NCBI GenBank assembly: GCA_964588685.1
Contig: CAZPQG010000001.1
Span: forward strand, 1 to 64,000
Source of the DNA: CAYVBW01 sp964588685
Lineage (GTDB): Bacteria > Patescibacteriota > Microgenomatia > UBA1400 > PJMF01
Direction of reading: 5' to 3'
DNA: 64,000 bases
Positions 42,901 to 51,104 of this stretch are shown piece by piece. Every line of letters begins with the position of its first letter. Position 1 is the stretch's first letter. Both the position numbers and the translations under genes were made by a program. Under the pieces are notes generated by a model, which did not search any database, had not been told where the DNA came from, and saw only the letters and a list, made by a program, of their open reading frames with translations.

Positions 42901-45225
42901 TTAATTGATTTTAATCTCGATGCGGTCAGCTTGTTTAGGCAGCGATGAGAATAAGCGCCTCGTATAAAAAGGGCTGTAAACAAAAGCTACCTCTTTAATA
43001 ACTTCTTCCTCTCTGCTAATAACTTCAGCCTCCTCAAGTGATAAACCTAATAAACGCTGCAGCAAATCCTCTTCCTTAATTTCAGCTCTTGCTTCTCCTG
43101 AAATTTCTATTTCAAGTCCAATTTGATCCTGATCTTCAGTAATTAAATCAGAGGTATGTGTAAAGCTGTCATCAACAAAAACATAATCTTCAGGCGCCTC
43201 ACTTAGCAAAATTTTTTTTGCTAATTCTTGCAAATCTTCACTGGTATAACTTAAGGCTTGCAGAGACAAAGTTAAGCTCAAACTAACTTCTTCCACCTCA
43301 TCGCCAATCTCGTGACTATACTCTTTTGCAGTTATTTGATAATTATCCGTCGGTACGATGTGTTGATTATGATCGGATTGATCATTTAATTGCTCTTGAG
43401 CTTGCTGCAACAGCCTTTTTTCAAGAGTATCCAGCAATTCTTGATAATCTTCTTCAGCCACCACTCTAATCTCTCTACTTAAACCACCACTGAAATCTTC
43501 TTCCGCTTTGGCCGCATAAGTATTTTCGCCGAAATTATCAATACTTAGTTCAGTATCTTTGCTAATATTACTTTCTGCTCCAATGTCTGCAGCCGTAACC
43601 AGAAGTTCTTTTTCTCTGCCAAATTCTTTTATTTCAGCTTCCCCGTCTTCAGTTTCCTCAGTAGTGGCCGCAGGCACGGTAACTTCTTCAGCCAATTCAA
43701 ACTCTAAATCATCAATGCTTAAACTAGTGCCCGAAGTAAAAGTTTTAGCCTCATTAGTTTTATTAAAAATTGTGACTGTACCCTCAGCTTTTTCCCCTGT
43801 TTCTTTAACGCCAGTAGTTTGTATTGTTTCTTCGCCGGTCACTTCTTCTTGAATTACAGCAGCTTTTAACAACTTATTCTCTGCATCAGATTCAGCAATC
43901 TCAGAATTTAAAACAATAAAAGTTTCTTGAGCCAGCGTCTCAGTATGAGGAGTTATTTCCAAAGCCACTTTATAATTCATGCTTAATAAAACGAAATATA
44001 TTAAGGCAGAAACAATCAAACCTACTAAAGCACCACCGATGGCTATTAATTTAAAAAATTTTGCCCCTTTCTTTTTTTGTTTTCTGCTTGATTTATCTTG
44101 AAAGGAGGGAGGATCAGAACCATCATCTTGCGCTCGGGCAGCTGCTGTCTGTTTTTTGGAAAATTTATCCGGCTCAGCCGGCCGCAAGTTGTCGTTTCTT
44201 TCATCTTGTGCCGCTTGATCTGATATTGATGAAGTTGAGTCTTCTGTTACGCCTTGACTCTTGGCCATAGTTTGTTTAATTGGAACTCCAAAGCTGGCTT
44301 GTTGAACCTCCTCTTGTTTTTGCTCTGCCTGCTCAGTTTGTTCAACAGCCGAATCTTCACTATGAGCAGGCTCTGATGCTGCATCCGGCAAAGAATCAGT
44401 GGCTAAAAATGTTTTGCTTGTCACAGTTGCATCAGTTGAATTCCCAATTTCACCGTCTGAAATCAACCCTTTTTGTTTAGCAACAGCCTTACCATAATGT
44501 TTAGTCACAATCTCCAGCAGCTGATCAGGAGCAATAATTTCAACGATTGGCTTTTGTACAAAATTAAAATCTTCAGTCCAATCCAGTGAGAAAAGCCGTT
44601 GTTGATAAAGTCTTAATTTTTCCTGGTCAATCATGGCTGATGATAAAACTATATTGGCCGGTAATTTATTACCGTTGGCAGCAAAATCTTGTTCTAAACG
44701 CGCCAGTGCTTCCTGTAAATCAGACACTATATCTTGAGATCGACCAACCGACAAAGACCCAACCACTTGTCCTTGACGTACCACCAACAAATCTAAAAAG
44801 TTAGAACCCACATACAACAAAATCGAAGACAAAAAAGTATTACTCTTGATTAAATGTTGAAAAATAGCTTGCGTGATCAAAACAAAACCGACTGGTTTTA
44901 ATGACAGTGCATCTGTCAGCTTTTTAATTTCTTTTTCGTGAGCAGCAGAAATTTTATTATTCTCTACCCAATGAGATTCAAAAGCGAATAATATTTCATT
45001 TGTTTTTTCGGATTTGCTGCCTAGATCTTGAAGGCTTTCATCCATTTGCAGCACTTGTTCTTTGGGAGTATTGTAAAATCTGACTTTAGATTTACTTAGC
45101 AAAATTATTCTTTCTTCAAATACTTGCCACAAGCTTGAATGAATTGACTGGTCAGTCAATAAAGTTAAAAAGAATAACTTGTCCTTTTTCAGATTTTTTT
45201 TAGAAAAAATTTTTGGCAGGCCCAT
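42901..45225 (-). CDS. Membrane protein: PilM/FtsA-like N-terminal domain, TM helix and baseplate-J-like extracellular region
   Basis: 774 aa from the ATG at 45225 (an in-frame ATG at 45309 adds 28 residues). Residues about 15-260 look like a degenerate actin-fold PilM-type domain (LLYVGSNFLDLLVVRQGQVVGSLSVGRS), a family pattern I recall from CPR genomes. Residues 265-385 are low-complexity Gln/Ser/Asp. One transmembrane helix lies around 395-420 (FKLIAIGGALVGLIV). The outside part contains a KAEGTVTIFN...-type baseplate-J-like domain (GTVTIFNKTNEAKTF, VTVPAAT). Function is unknown. The sortase gene is 5 bp downstream. A TATAAT box 9 nt before the ATG suggests a near-leaderless start. Confidence 0.65.
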   Translation of the reverse strand: MGLPKIFSKKNLKKDKLFFLTLLTDQSIHSSLWQVFEERIILLSKSKVRFYNTPKEQVLQMDESLQDLGSKSEKTNEILFAFESHWVENNKISAAHEKEIKKLTDALSLKPVGFVLITQAIFQHLIKSNTFLSSILLYVGSNFLDLLVVRQGQVVGSLSVGRSQDIVSDLQEALARLEQDFAANGNKLPANIVLSSAMIDQEKLRLYQQRLFSLDWTEDFNFVQKPIVEIIAPDQLLEIVTKHYGKAVAKQKGLISDGEIGNSTDATVTSKTFLATDSLPDAASEPAHSEDSAVEQTEQAEQKQEEVQQASFGVPIKQTMAKSQGVTEDSTSSISDQAAQDERNDNLRPAEPDKFSKKQTAAARAQDDGSDPPSFQDKSSRKQKKKGAKFFKLIAIGGALVGLIVSALIYFVLLSMNYKVALEITPHTETLAQETFIVLNSEIAESDAENKLLKAAVIQEEVTGEETIQTTGVKETGEKAEGTVTIFNKTNEAKTFTSGTSLSIDDLEFELAEEVTVPAATTEETEDGEAEIKEFGREKELLVTAADIGAESNISKDTELSIDNFGENTYAAKAEEDFSGGLSREIRVVAEEDYQELLDTLEKRLLQQAQEQLNDQSDHNQHIVPTDNYQITAKEYSHEIGDEVEEVSLSLTLSLQALSYTSEDLQELAKKILLSEAPEDYVFVDDSFTHTSDLITEDQDQIGLEIEISGEARAEIKEEDLLQRLLGLSLEEAEVISREEEVIKEVAFVYSPFYTRRLFSSLPKQADRIEIKIN

Positions 45226-45234
45226 ATTATGGTC

Positions 45235-45240
45235 ATTATA
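45235..45240 (-). promoter_or_regulatory. TATAAT box 9 nt before the 774-aa membrane protein
   Basis: Perfect -10 hexamer on the minus strand; the expected start of transcription is within about 3 nt of the ATG at 45225. No good -35 is visible. It favours the internal ATG as the translation start. Confidence 0.4.
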
Positions 45241-45378
45241 CAATATATTTATCAATAAGGTGTGAAGGGCAATAAACTCTGTGGGACGGTCCTTAACGGG
45301 CTTCCCCATTTTGATTTGTTTCTCCCTCTCAGCAGGACAAGCTTGGGAGGAAAATCAGAATAAAAATTATCAAATAGC

Positions 45379-47259
45379 TTATAATTTTGGGGTTTTATGT
45401 CTAACATAAACCCGCCTGACACCAGCTGAAGCTGATTTTTCTTTGAAAATTTCTATCGGGCTCAGCTCTCCGGTACTGTGAACATGCGGGCCGCCGCAAA
45501 GCTCTTGAGAAACCATCTTGTCTTGACCAATTTGATAAACAGTCACCGGATCCGGGTAACGTTCAGCAAAAAAAGCTAAAGCCCCTGATTTTAAAGCTGC
45601 CTTCTTAGGCATTTCCTTCTTTTTAACCGGCAAATCCTGCTCAATCCAATCATTAACTAAGTCTTCAATAGCTTGCAGCTGCTCTTTCGTAAGAGCTTCA
45701 GAGTGAGAAAAGTCAAATCTTAAACGCTGTCGATTGATGTGAGAGCCTTGCTGCTTAACATGCTGTCCTAAAATTTTTCTAAGGGCAGAGTGTAAAAGAT
45801 GAGTTGTGGTGTGATAACTTGTTGTAACTTCAGACTCATCTGCTAAACCTCCTTTAAACTTTTGCTCAGAGCCTTTTTTTGAAATCTGAGCGTGTTTGCT
45901 TTTAGCTTGTTTAAAATCTTGAGCCAAATTTTTATCAAGCTGAATATTATTTAATTTAGCCTCCTCAATAGTCATCTCTAAAGGAAAGCCGTAAGTTTGA
46001 TATAAATCATAGGCAAACTGACCGGTTAGTTTTTGCTTAGAGGTAAATTCTTGAGAAAGCTTGCGCAAACCTCTATTGAGTGTTTTTTTAAATTTATCAA
46101 TTTCCTGAGTAATAACTGTTTCAATTTCTGCCTGGTTTCGCTTGATAGCCGGCTTAACTTCAGCATAAAGCTCAGCAGTGACTGGCACCAGCCCGGTTAA
46201 AACTTGCGTGTCATCAGTCAATTTTAAATTGTATCTAGCAGCACGCCTCAAGAGTCGACGCACTAAATAACCTCTATCCTTATTGCTTGGTTTAACTCCA
46301 TCACTAATGAGCATCACCGCTGCTTTCATGTGATCACTTATAATTCTAAAGCTGACTTTATTTTGTTGATATTTTTTATCTACTGTCTGCTCGATTTTTT
46401 TAATCAAGGGCAAAAATAAATCAGTTTGAAAAATATCAGGCTGCTGCTGAGCTGCTGCCAAAATTCTTTCCAAGCCCCCTCCAAAATCAATATTTTTTTG
46501 CGGTAGTTCTTTAAAGCCTGTTTTTGTTTTTTGATATTGCATAAAAACACTATTACCTATTTCCAAAAAACGGCCGCAATCACAATTAATATGACACGGC
46601 TGATCTGCAAATTTTGATTTTTCATGAAACTTAAAATTTGGTCCAAAATCATAAAATACCTCGCTGTCAGGCCCGCCGGGTTCTCCAACTGGCATTTGAT
46701 CCGGATTACCGTTTCGAGACCACCAATTTTTATCTGCTGAATAATAAAAAATCCTACCTTTATTTAGACCCTTCTGCCTCGGATTTTCTACAATTTCAGC
46801 CGTGATTCCCTGCTGGGCAAATAGATTCTGCCAAATCCGGGCAGACTGCTTATCAGGTTCTATTTGATATTTATTACTGCCGGCAAAAACAGATACATAT
46901 AAATTTTCCGCCGGCAGCTGCACTTCCTCAATCAAAAATTGGAAAAACCATCTTAGCTGCTCCTCTTTAAAATAATCTCCTAAAGACCAATTACCCAGCA
47001 TCTCAAAAAAAGTGGTGTGGCGATTATCACCCACCTCTTCTATATCTTGCGAACGAAAGCAGCGTTGGGAATTAGTAATTCTTTTCCCTTTTGGATGCGG
47101 TTCACCCAGTAAATAAGGCATCATTGCTTGCATTCCGGCAGTAGTAAAAAGTGTAGTAGGATCATTTGCCGGGACTAAAGAAACTGAAGAAGTCACAGCG
47201 TGGCCTCTTTTGGAGAAAAAGTCTAAATATTTTTTTCTTAATTGTTCAGCCGTAAGCAT
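45379..47259 (-). CDS. alaS: Alanyl-tRNA synthetase, short form
   Basis: 626 aa, compared with about 875 in E. coli. The class II catalytic domain (LFTTAGMQAMMPYLLGEPHPKGKRITNSQRCFRSQDIEEVGDNRHTTFFEMLGNWSLGDYF, with its motifs in order) and the editing domain (YHTTTHLLHSAL with HxxxH; CGGPHVHSTGEL with CxxxH) are complete. The C-terminal oligomerisation/C-Ala domain is missing; the frame stops shortly after VRRVYVRH. Charging and editing are therefore probably intact in a monomeric enzyme. Confidence 0.95.
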   Translation of the reverse strand: MLTAEQLRKKYLDFFSKRGHAVTSSVSLVPANDPTTLFTTAGMQAMMPYLLGEPHPKGKRITNSQRCFRSQDIEEVGDNRHTTFFEMLGNWSLGDYFKEEQLRWFFQFLIEEVQLPAENLYVSVFAGSNKYQIEPDKQSARIWQNLFAQQGITAEIVENPRQKGLNKGRIFYYSADKNWWSRNGNPDQMPVGEPGGPDSEVFYDFGPNFKFHEKSKFADQPCHINCDCGRFLEIGNSVFMQYQKTKTGFKELPQKNIDFGGGLERILAAAQQQPDIFQTDLFLPLIKKIEQTVDKKYQQNKVSFRIISDHMKAAVMLISDGVKPSNKDRGYLVRRLLRRAARYNLKLTDDTQVLTGLVPVTAELYAEVKPAIKRNQAEIETVITQEIDKFKKTLNRGLRKLSQEFTSKQKLTGQFAYDLYQTYGFPLEMTIEEAKLNNIQLDKNLAQDFKQAKSKHAQISKKGSEQKFKGGLADESEVTTSYHTTTHLLHSALRKILGQHVKQQGSHINRQRLRFDFSHSEALTKEQLQAIEDLVNDWIEQDLPVKKKEMPKKAALKSGALAFFAERYPDPVTVYQIGQDKMVSQELCGGPHVHSTGELSPIEIFKEKSASAGVRRVYVRHKTPKL

Positions 47260-47468
47260 AACCTGGTTCCTAAATAATTTTGTAAAATTAGTTTATAAAA
47301 TTACCTAATTATGGATGACTCTTAAATTTTATCAGATAATTTTGATAAGCCAATAATAATCAAAAAAACGGACTCATTTAGAGGCAATGTCGATCAATTA
47401 ACCTCAATATTAGATTGAAGGCAAATAAACTTGCAGGCGAATAGATCAATGCAAAGCCCGGAGATTTA

Positions 47469-47816
47469 TTATTCTTTTTCCAAACCTTTAAATTTCTGAG
47501 GCTGTTTTGGCTTAATACCAGAGTGGCGGCGCTTAGCATCTTTAATGACTATTGTTTTTTCCCGTCGCTTTTTTTTAATCACATCAATCCCCAGTAAAAC
47601 ATTGATTATCTCTTTAAGCTTTAGGTCGCCAATAGTAAACTCTGAAACTGCCGGCATTTCTTTTTGCACAGCCTGCCATTTATCTTTAAAAGAATTTTGC
47701 AGCTCCCGGCCTTCTTTGGTATTAAGCAAGAAATAACTAGTGGAGCCAAGTAAAAATCCCATTAACAATCCGGTAGCAAATTCAGTTTTCTTTTTTTGAT
47801 TTTTAGACTGCGGCAT
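47469..47816 (-). CDS. YtxH-like small membrane protein
   Basis: 115 aa. The ATG at 47816 is preceded by AAAGGA with an 8-nt spacer; the frame is open two codons further to a GTG. Residues 15-34 form a Gly-rich transmembrane helix followed by LLNTKEGRELQNSFKDK, the pattern of YtxH-like proteins. The tail is very basic (KKKRREKTIVIKDAKRRHS). Function unknown; YtxH-like proteins are often general-stress or envelope-associated. The next gene upstream (47878-48171) is also a small membrane protein. Confidence 0.7.
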   Translation of the reverse strand: MPQSKNQKKKTEFATGLLMGFLLGSTSYFLLNTKEGRELQNSFKDKWQAVQKEMPAVSEFTIGDLKLKEIINVLLGIDVIKKKRREKTIVIKDAKRRHSGIKPKQPQKFKGLEKE

Positions 47817-47877
47817 AAACACGATCCTTTACAACCATCTTTAATAAAAGATTGATGACTCTGTCAACCAAACTAAA

Positions 47878-48171
47878 TTAGTTTTTCTTTTCAGTCGGAC
47901 TTTCATTCCCCTTTTTCTTATTCAGAAAATTAACAAAGCCTTCAAACACTTTAACTCCGGTCTTAACTCCGGCAGCAATTCCGGAAAGATTTTGCAGTGG
48001 TTCAGTAATAGCTTTAATTTTTTCTTCCGTCTCATCAAAAACAGTATTAATCTTATCTAAAGCCTCACGAAAAGATTTCAAAACTAAAATAAGATGTACA
48101 CCCACTGCCACTAAAGTAGCAGACAAAACTACTAATACTACCGCGAATAAATAAGGTAAAAAATCTGCCAT
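47878..48171 (-). CDS. Small membrane protein, DUF948-like
   Basis: 97 aa. One N-terminal transmembrane helix (about residues 5-33) and a long amphipathic helix (residues 36-85: KSFREALDKINTVFDETEEKIKAITEPLQN) resemble the DUF948/YtxG type, which is often paired with YtxH. The lysine-rich tail is unstructured. The pairing with the YtxH-like gene supports this reading; no function is known. Confidence 0.6.
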   Translation of the reverse strand: MADFLPYLFAVVLVVLSATLVAVGVHLILVLKSFREALDKINTVFDETEEKIKAITEPLQNLSGIAAGVKTGVKVFEGFVNFLNKKKGNESPTEKKN

Positions 48172-48208
48172 ATGTGTTAAATAATTATTATTGTGTAATA
48201 TATTAACT

Positions 48209-48248
48209 CAGCCAATAATTTATGATTTCAGCTAATAATTTATAAATT
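48209..48248. repeat. 20-bp imperfect tandem duplication
   Basis: CAGCCAATAATTTATGATTT (48209-48228) is followed immediately by CAGCTAATAATTTATAAATT (48229-48248), three differences. Noncoding spacer between the DUF948-like and RodZ-like genes. Confidence 0.75.
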
Positions 48249-48329
48249 AATCTAAAACTAGTTTAATTATCCCCCCTGTATTTCTAATTTGTAATATATC
48301 ATTTTAAAAAATAAAAGCTAATTAAGTTA

Positions 48330-48974
48330 TTAAAATCTCACATAAACTGTAATCTGTTCAATATTAGTTTTGCCTCGTTGATCAATTGCTTCTACTGTCA
48401 AAGTAGTAATTCCTTCTTTAGGTAAATAAATTTCACTGCGAAAGGATCCATCCGGATTCAATGACACGGGCTGAGCATTAACAGTCACAATTGATTCAGG
48501 ATCTGTCTGTCCACTCACTACTATTTCTGAGGAAACAAATTCATTTTCACTAGGATTATGAATTTCTAGTTTAGGAGGTTTATTTAAACTATGCCACTGC
48601 CAGCCCACATAGGCCAGTAAAGTAAAGAATACAGCAGCCACAACTACAGTCACCAAGGAAGCAGACCGCCACCAATTTTGTCTTTTTACTCCGGGATTAA
48701 TAAAATCTCTGGGTTGAAGCTGTCCTTGATTATCTTCTTGAAAATCTCGACGCAGTAAGGCTAAAAGAGATTTTTGATCAAGATCAAGCACTCGGGCATA
48801 GGCTTTGATATATCCTTTCACAAAAGTGCCGGGAGGTAATTTGTCGAATTGATTATTTTCTAAATATTGTAAGTATTTACTTTTAATTTTGGTCAATTGA
48901 GCCATCCTGGACAAAGTAATACTTTGCCTTTGTCTTTCTTCAGTTAAAATTCTGCCGATTTTTTTAGTTTGCAT
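48330..48974 (-). CDS. RodZ-like protein: HTH domain, TM helix and extracellular Ig-like domain
   Basis: 214 aa. Residues 1-75 are a helix-turn-helix of the RodZ type (GRILTEERQRQSITLSRMAQLTKIKSKYLQYLENNQFDKLPPGTFVKGYIKAYARVL). One transmembrane helix follows at about 104-126, then an extracellular domain of about 80 residues with an Ig-like pattern (PPKLEIHNPSENEFV ... GQTDPESIVTVNAQPV). RodZ links the MreB cytoskeleton to cell-wall synthesis; no mreB is in the window. It could instead be a membrane-bound regulator. Confidence 0.85.
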   Translation of the reverse strand: MQTKKIGRILTEERQRQSITLSRMAQLTKIKSKYLQYLENNQFDKLPPGTFVKGYIKAYARVLDLDQKSLLALLRRDFQEDNQGQLQPRDFINPGVKRQNWWRSASLVTVVVAAVFFTLLAYVGWQWHSLNKPPKLEIHNPSENEFVSSEIVVSGQTDPESIVTVNAQPVSLNPDGSFRSEIYLPKEGITTLTVEAIDQRGKTNIEQITVYVRF

Positions 48975-49017
48975 AAGCTCATAGTGAGCAGCCGGTCATG
49001 ACAAACAGCTAAAAGAA

Positions 49018-49461
49018 TTAATTATCTTCTTCAGCCATTAATTCTCTAACTAGTTCCGCAATTTTGGCTCCCTCAGCTTGATTACTTACTTTTTCTTTGA
49101 CTTTGCCAATTAAAGGACCTGCTTGGTCAAGATTGGTTTTAGTTTTCACTTGTTTAATAATTTTTCTTAATTCATCGTCAGATAACTGAGGCGGTAAAAA
49201 TTCCTGCAGAATTGAAATTTTTTGCTGCGCTTCTGTCACTAAATCTTGTCGATGACCCTGCTTATAATCAATAATAGCGTCTTTCCACTGCTTGATTTGA
49301 CGCTGTACGATTTCTTGCACCTGGACATCATCAAGTTCCCCTTGATCAATTTCAGTATTTTTAATCCTAGACCTCAGAAGACGAATGACATCTAATCTAA
49401 GTTTTTCTCCTGCCTTCATGGCCTGCTTCATTTCTTTGTTTAACCGTTTCTTTAATGACAT
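49018..49461 (-). CDS. GatB/YqeY domain protein
   Basis: 147 aa, full length for YqeY. The pattern LRLDVIRLLRSRIKNTEID, the EAQQKISILQEFLPPQLSDDEL segment and the KTNLDQAGPLIGKVKEK end are typical. The fold resembles the tRNA-binding tail domain of GatB, so a role in tRNA metabolism or amidotransfer is possible, but no enzymatic role is proven. It is located next to the tRNA-Val gene and upstream of the RodZ-like gene. Confidence 0.92.
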   Translation of the reverse strand: MSLKKRLNKEMKQAMKAGEKLRLDVIRLLRSRIKNTEIDQGELDDVQVQEIVQRQIKQWKDAIIDYKQGHRQDLVTEAQQKISILQEFLPPQLSDDELRKIIKQVKTKTNLDQAGPLIGKVKEKVSNQAEGAKIAELVRELMAEEDN

Positions 49462-49493
49462 AGAAATATTAATAACTTATATTTGTCCACTTG

Positions 49494-49567
49494 TGGATCC
49501 GAGCTGACTCGAACAGCTGACCTCTCCGATGTGAACGGAGCGCTCTAACCAACTGAGCTACGGATCC
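49494..49567 (-). tRNA. tRNA-Val (anticodon CAC)
   Basis: 74 nt. A 7-bp acceptor stem (GGATCCG/CGGATCC), D-arm GCTC-AGTTGGTTA-GAGC, anticodon stem CTCCG/CGGAG with loop TTCACAT (anticodon CAC reads GUG), and T-arm AGCTG-TTCGAGT-CAGCT all pair perfectly. The discriminator is A and no CCA is encoded, so it needs the CCA-adding enzyme. Confidence 0.97.
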
Positions 49568-49733
49568 AAATTTTAAAATTATTATTAACTCTACAAAGAG
49601 TGATTATTACTGACTTATTATACAACACCGCCTTTCAGCACAGGACTTAATTTTTCACTGCCACTCAACAGCCTTCCTAATTCAATACTCAGCTTCAGGA
49701 CAAAAATTTAATTTTTGCTTAAGCAACCTAATT

Positions 49734-49739
49734 TATACT
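49734..49739 (+). promoter_or_regulatory. TATACT box 6 nt before comF
   Basis: A good -10 hexamer ends 6 nt before the ATG at 49746, so the transcript should start at or within a base or two of the initiation codon. No convincing -35 is seen. Confidence 0.4.
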
Positions 49740-49745
49740 AACCTC

Positions 49746-50372
49746 ATGCTGAACCCAATTAACTGGCTCTTGCCTCAATATTGCGTCTGCTGCGGCCAAA
49801 AAGGCCGGCTGCTGTGCCTGCGTTGCTACCGATTAATTCATTTCAACTGTGGTCCTTGCACTGACTTATTTAGTCAAAAATATCTTGATCAAGCTTTAAG
49901 TTTAGCCATTTACCAACCTCCAATTTCTGATTTAATTAAAAATCTTAAGTATCACCGTATTAAAAACATTGGTAAAATTTTAGCCGAATTACTATATTTC
50001 CATCTCAATCTACCGCAAAGCGACTTAATTGTTTGGACGCCAATTTCTCAAAGAAGATTGAATAACCGAGGTTTTAACCAAGCTCAACTAATAGGCGAAA
50101 ACTTAGGACAATTAACTCACACACCCAGTGTGCCCCTTTTAATAAAAACCCGCCATACTGCCAAACAAGCTAGTAGTACTTTCAAACAAAGGTTGAAAAA
50201 TTTAGACAACAGTTTCGGCATTGATCCTCATTACCAAAAACTTAGTAAAAATAAAACTATCATGTTGATTGATGACGTACTCAGCACGGGCAGCACTTTA
50301 AACGAATGCGCCCGAATATTAAAATTAGCCGGCGCCAATCAAGTAATTGGCCTGGCTGCAGCCAGAAGCTGA
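49746..50372 (+). CDS. ComF family phosphoribosyltransferase-like protein
   Basis: 208 aa. A zinc-ribbon start (YCVCCGQKGRLLCLRCY, two CxxC pairs) leads to a type I phosphoribosyltransferase domain with the PRPP loop IMLIDDVLSTGSTL and VWTPISQRRLNNRGFNQAQLIG. In naturally competent bacteria ComFC is needed for DNA uptake at the membrane; in others the role is unclear. No other competence gene is present in the window. The stop is TGA. Its -10-like box touches the start. Confidence 0.92.
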   Translation: MLNPINWLLPQYCVCCGQKGRLLCLRCYRLIHFNCGPCTDLFSQKYLDQALSLAIYQPPISDLIKNLKYHRIKNIGKILAELLYFHLNLPQSDLIVWTPISQRRLNNRGFNQAQLIGENLGQLTHTPSVPLLIKTRHTAKQASSTFKQRLKNLDNSFGIDPHYQKLSKNKTIMLIDDVLSTGSTLNECARILKLAGANQVIGLAAARS

Positions 50373-50608
50373 AGCAGGCTTAAAGACAGGCTTAAAACCT
50401 TAAAAATTTAATAGCATAACCGTTATTCTTAATATTCACCAGGCTAAAAAAAGCCTAATCAATGATTTTGCTGCTGAAAAAAATATTCAAATGTCTTATA
50501 ATATTATTGATTGTCAAAAAACAGCTTTAGAAGTAATAAGAAAAAAGGCAGCTATTATTAAGTTTCAACGCTGTTTAACCAATTTTAAAAATCGCTTTAT
50601 TTTTAAAA

Positions 50609-51011
50609 GGGGATGTATTGTTTAGACGCAACAGCTCTTTAACAACTGCAGACCATCTTTGATCAAGAGATGTTAAACAGGGTCAAAAAAACAACTGTCA
50701 ACAAAGTTAACAGTTTAGTTGCATCAGCTAAAGAAGCTGTCACAGGCCTCTTCAGCCCTGCAACCCCAGCTTACGCTTACGCGTAACTGGCATCTACTCG
50801 TTTCTTCTCACTGATGAGAACTGGTAGGTGACAACCCAGTCAGTGTGACAGCTAGTTTACTTCATGCCTTAAACTAGCCTAAGATTACGGCATGGCTGTG
50901 GAAAAACAGTTTGTTTGTTTTACTAATTCCACTTGAGCAAAAACAAACTATGTCTGTAGTAGTTGCTAATTTGCTAGTTGACGGACAGGGGGTCACTCCC
51001 CCTCATCTCCA
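50609..51011 (+). ncRNA. ssrA: tmRNA (ssrA)
   Basis: About 403 nt. The 5' GGGGATG pairs with CATCTCC (51004-51010) as a 7-bp acceptor stem with one G-U pair. CTGCAGAC near the 5' side pairs with GTCTGTAG near the 3' side (P2). The resume codon GCA at 50721 is preceded by TAGTT, close to the E. coli TAGTC. The tag frame runs 50721-50786: 21 residues beginning ASAKEAV and ending ATPAYAYA, then TAA. CCA is not encoded. The T-arm is odd: a loop read as GTCACTC lacks the U54-A58 pair. The 236-bp spacer before it (50373-50608) has no gene. Confidence 0.93.
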
Positions 51012-51069
51012 CACTAATTAGCTATCATTTAAGTTCCCTTGTTATTAAATTATTTTAGTCCAGTGTGGA

Positions 51070-51098
51070 TTGTTGCCTTTTAACTTAGTTGTTAAAAT
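51070..51098 (+). promoter_or_regulatory. Promoter of the nucleotidyltransferase gene, leaderless type
   Basis: TTGTTG (51070-51075), a 17-bp spacer and TAAAAT (51093-51098, 5/6). The ATG at 51105 is 6 nt after the -10 hexamer, i.e. at the expected transcription start. Confidence 0.45.
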
Positions 51099-51104
51099 GA
51101 TTTC

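Noticed and set aside
50441..50456. AGGCT-A-run-AGCCT hairpin after comF
   Set aside because: Only 5 bp and no T-tract, so not supported as a terminator.
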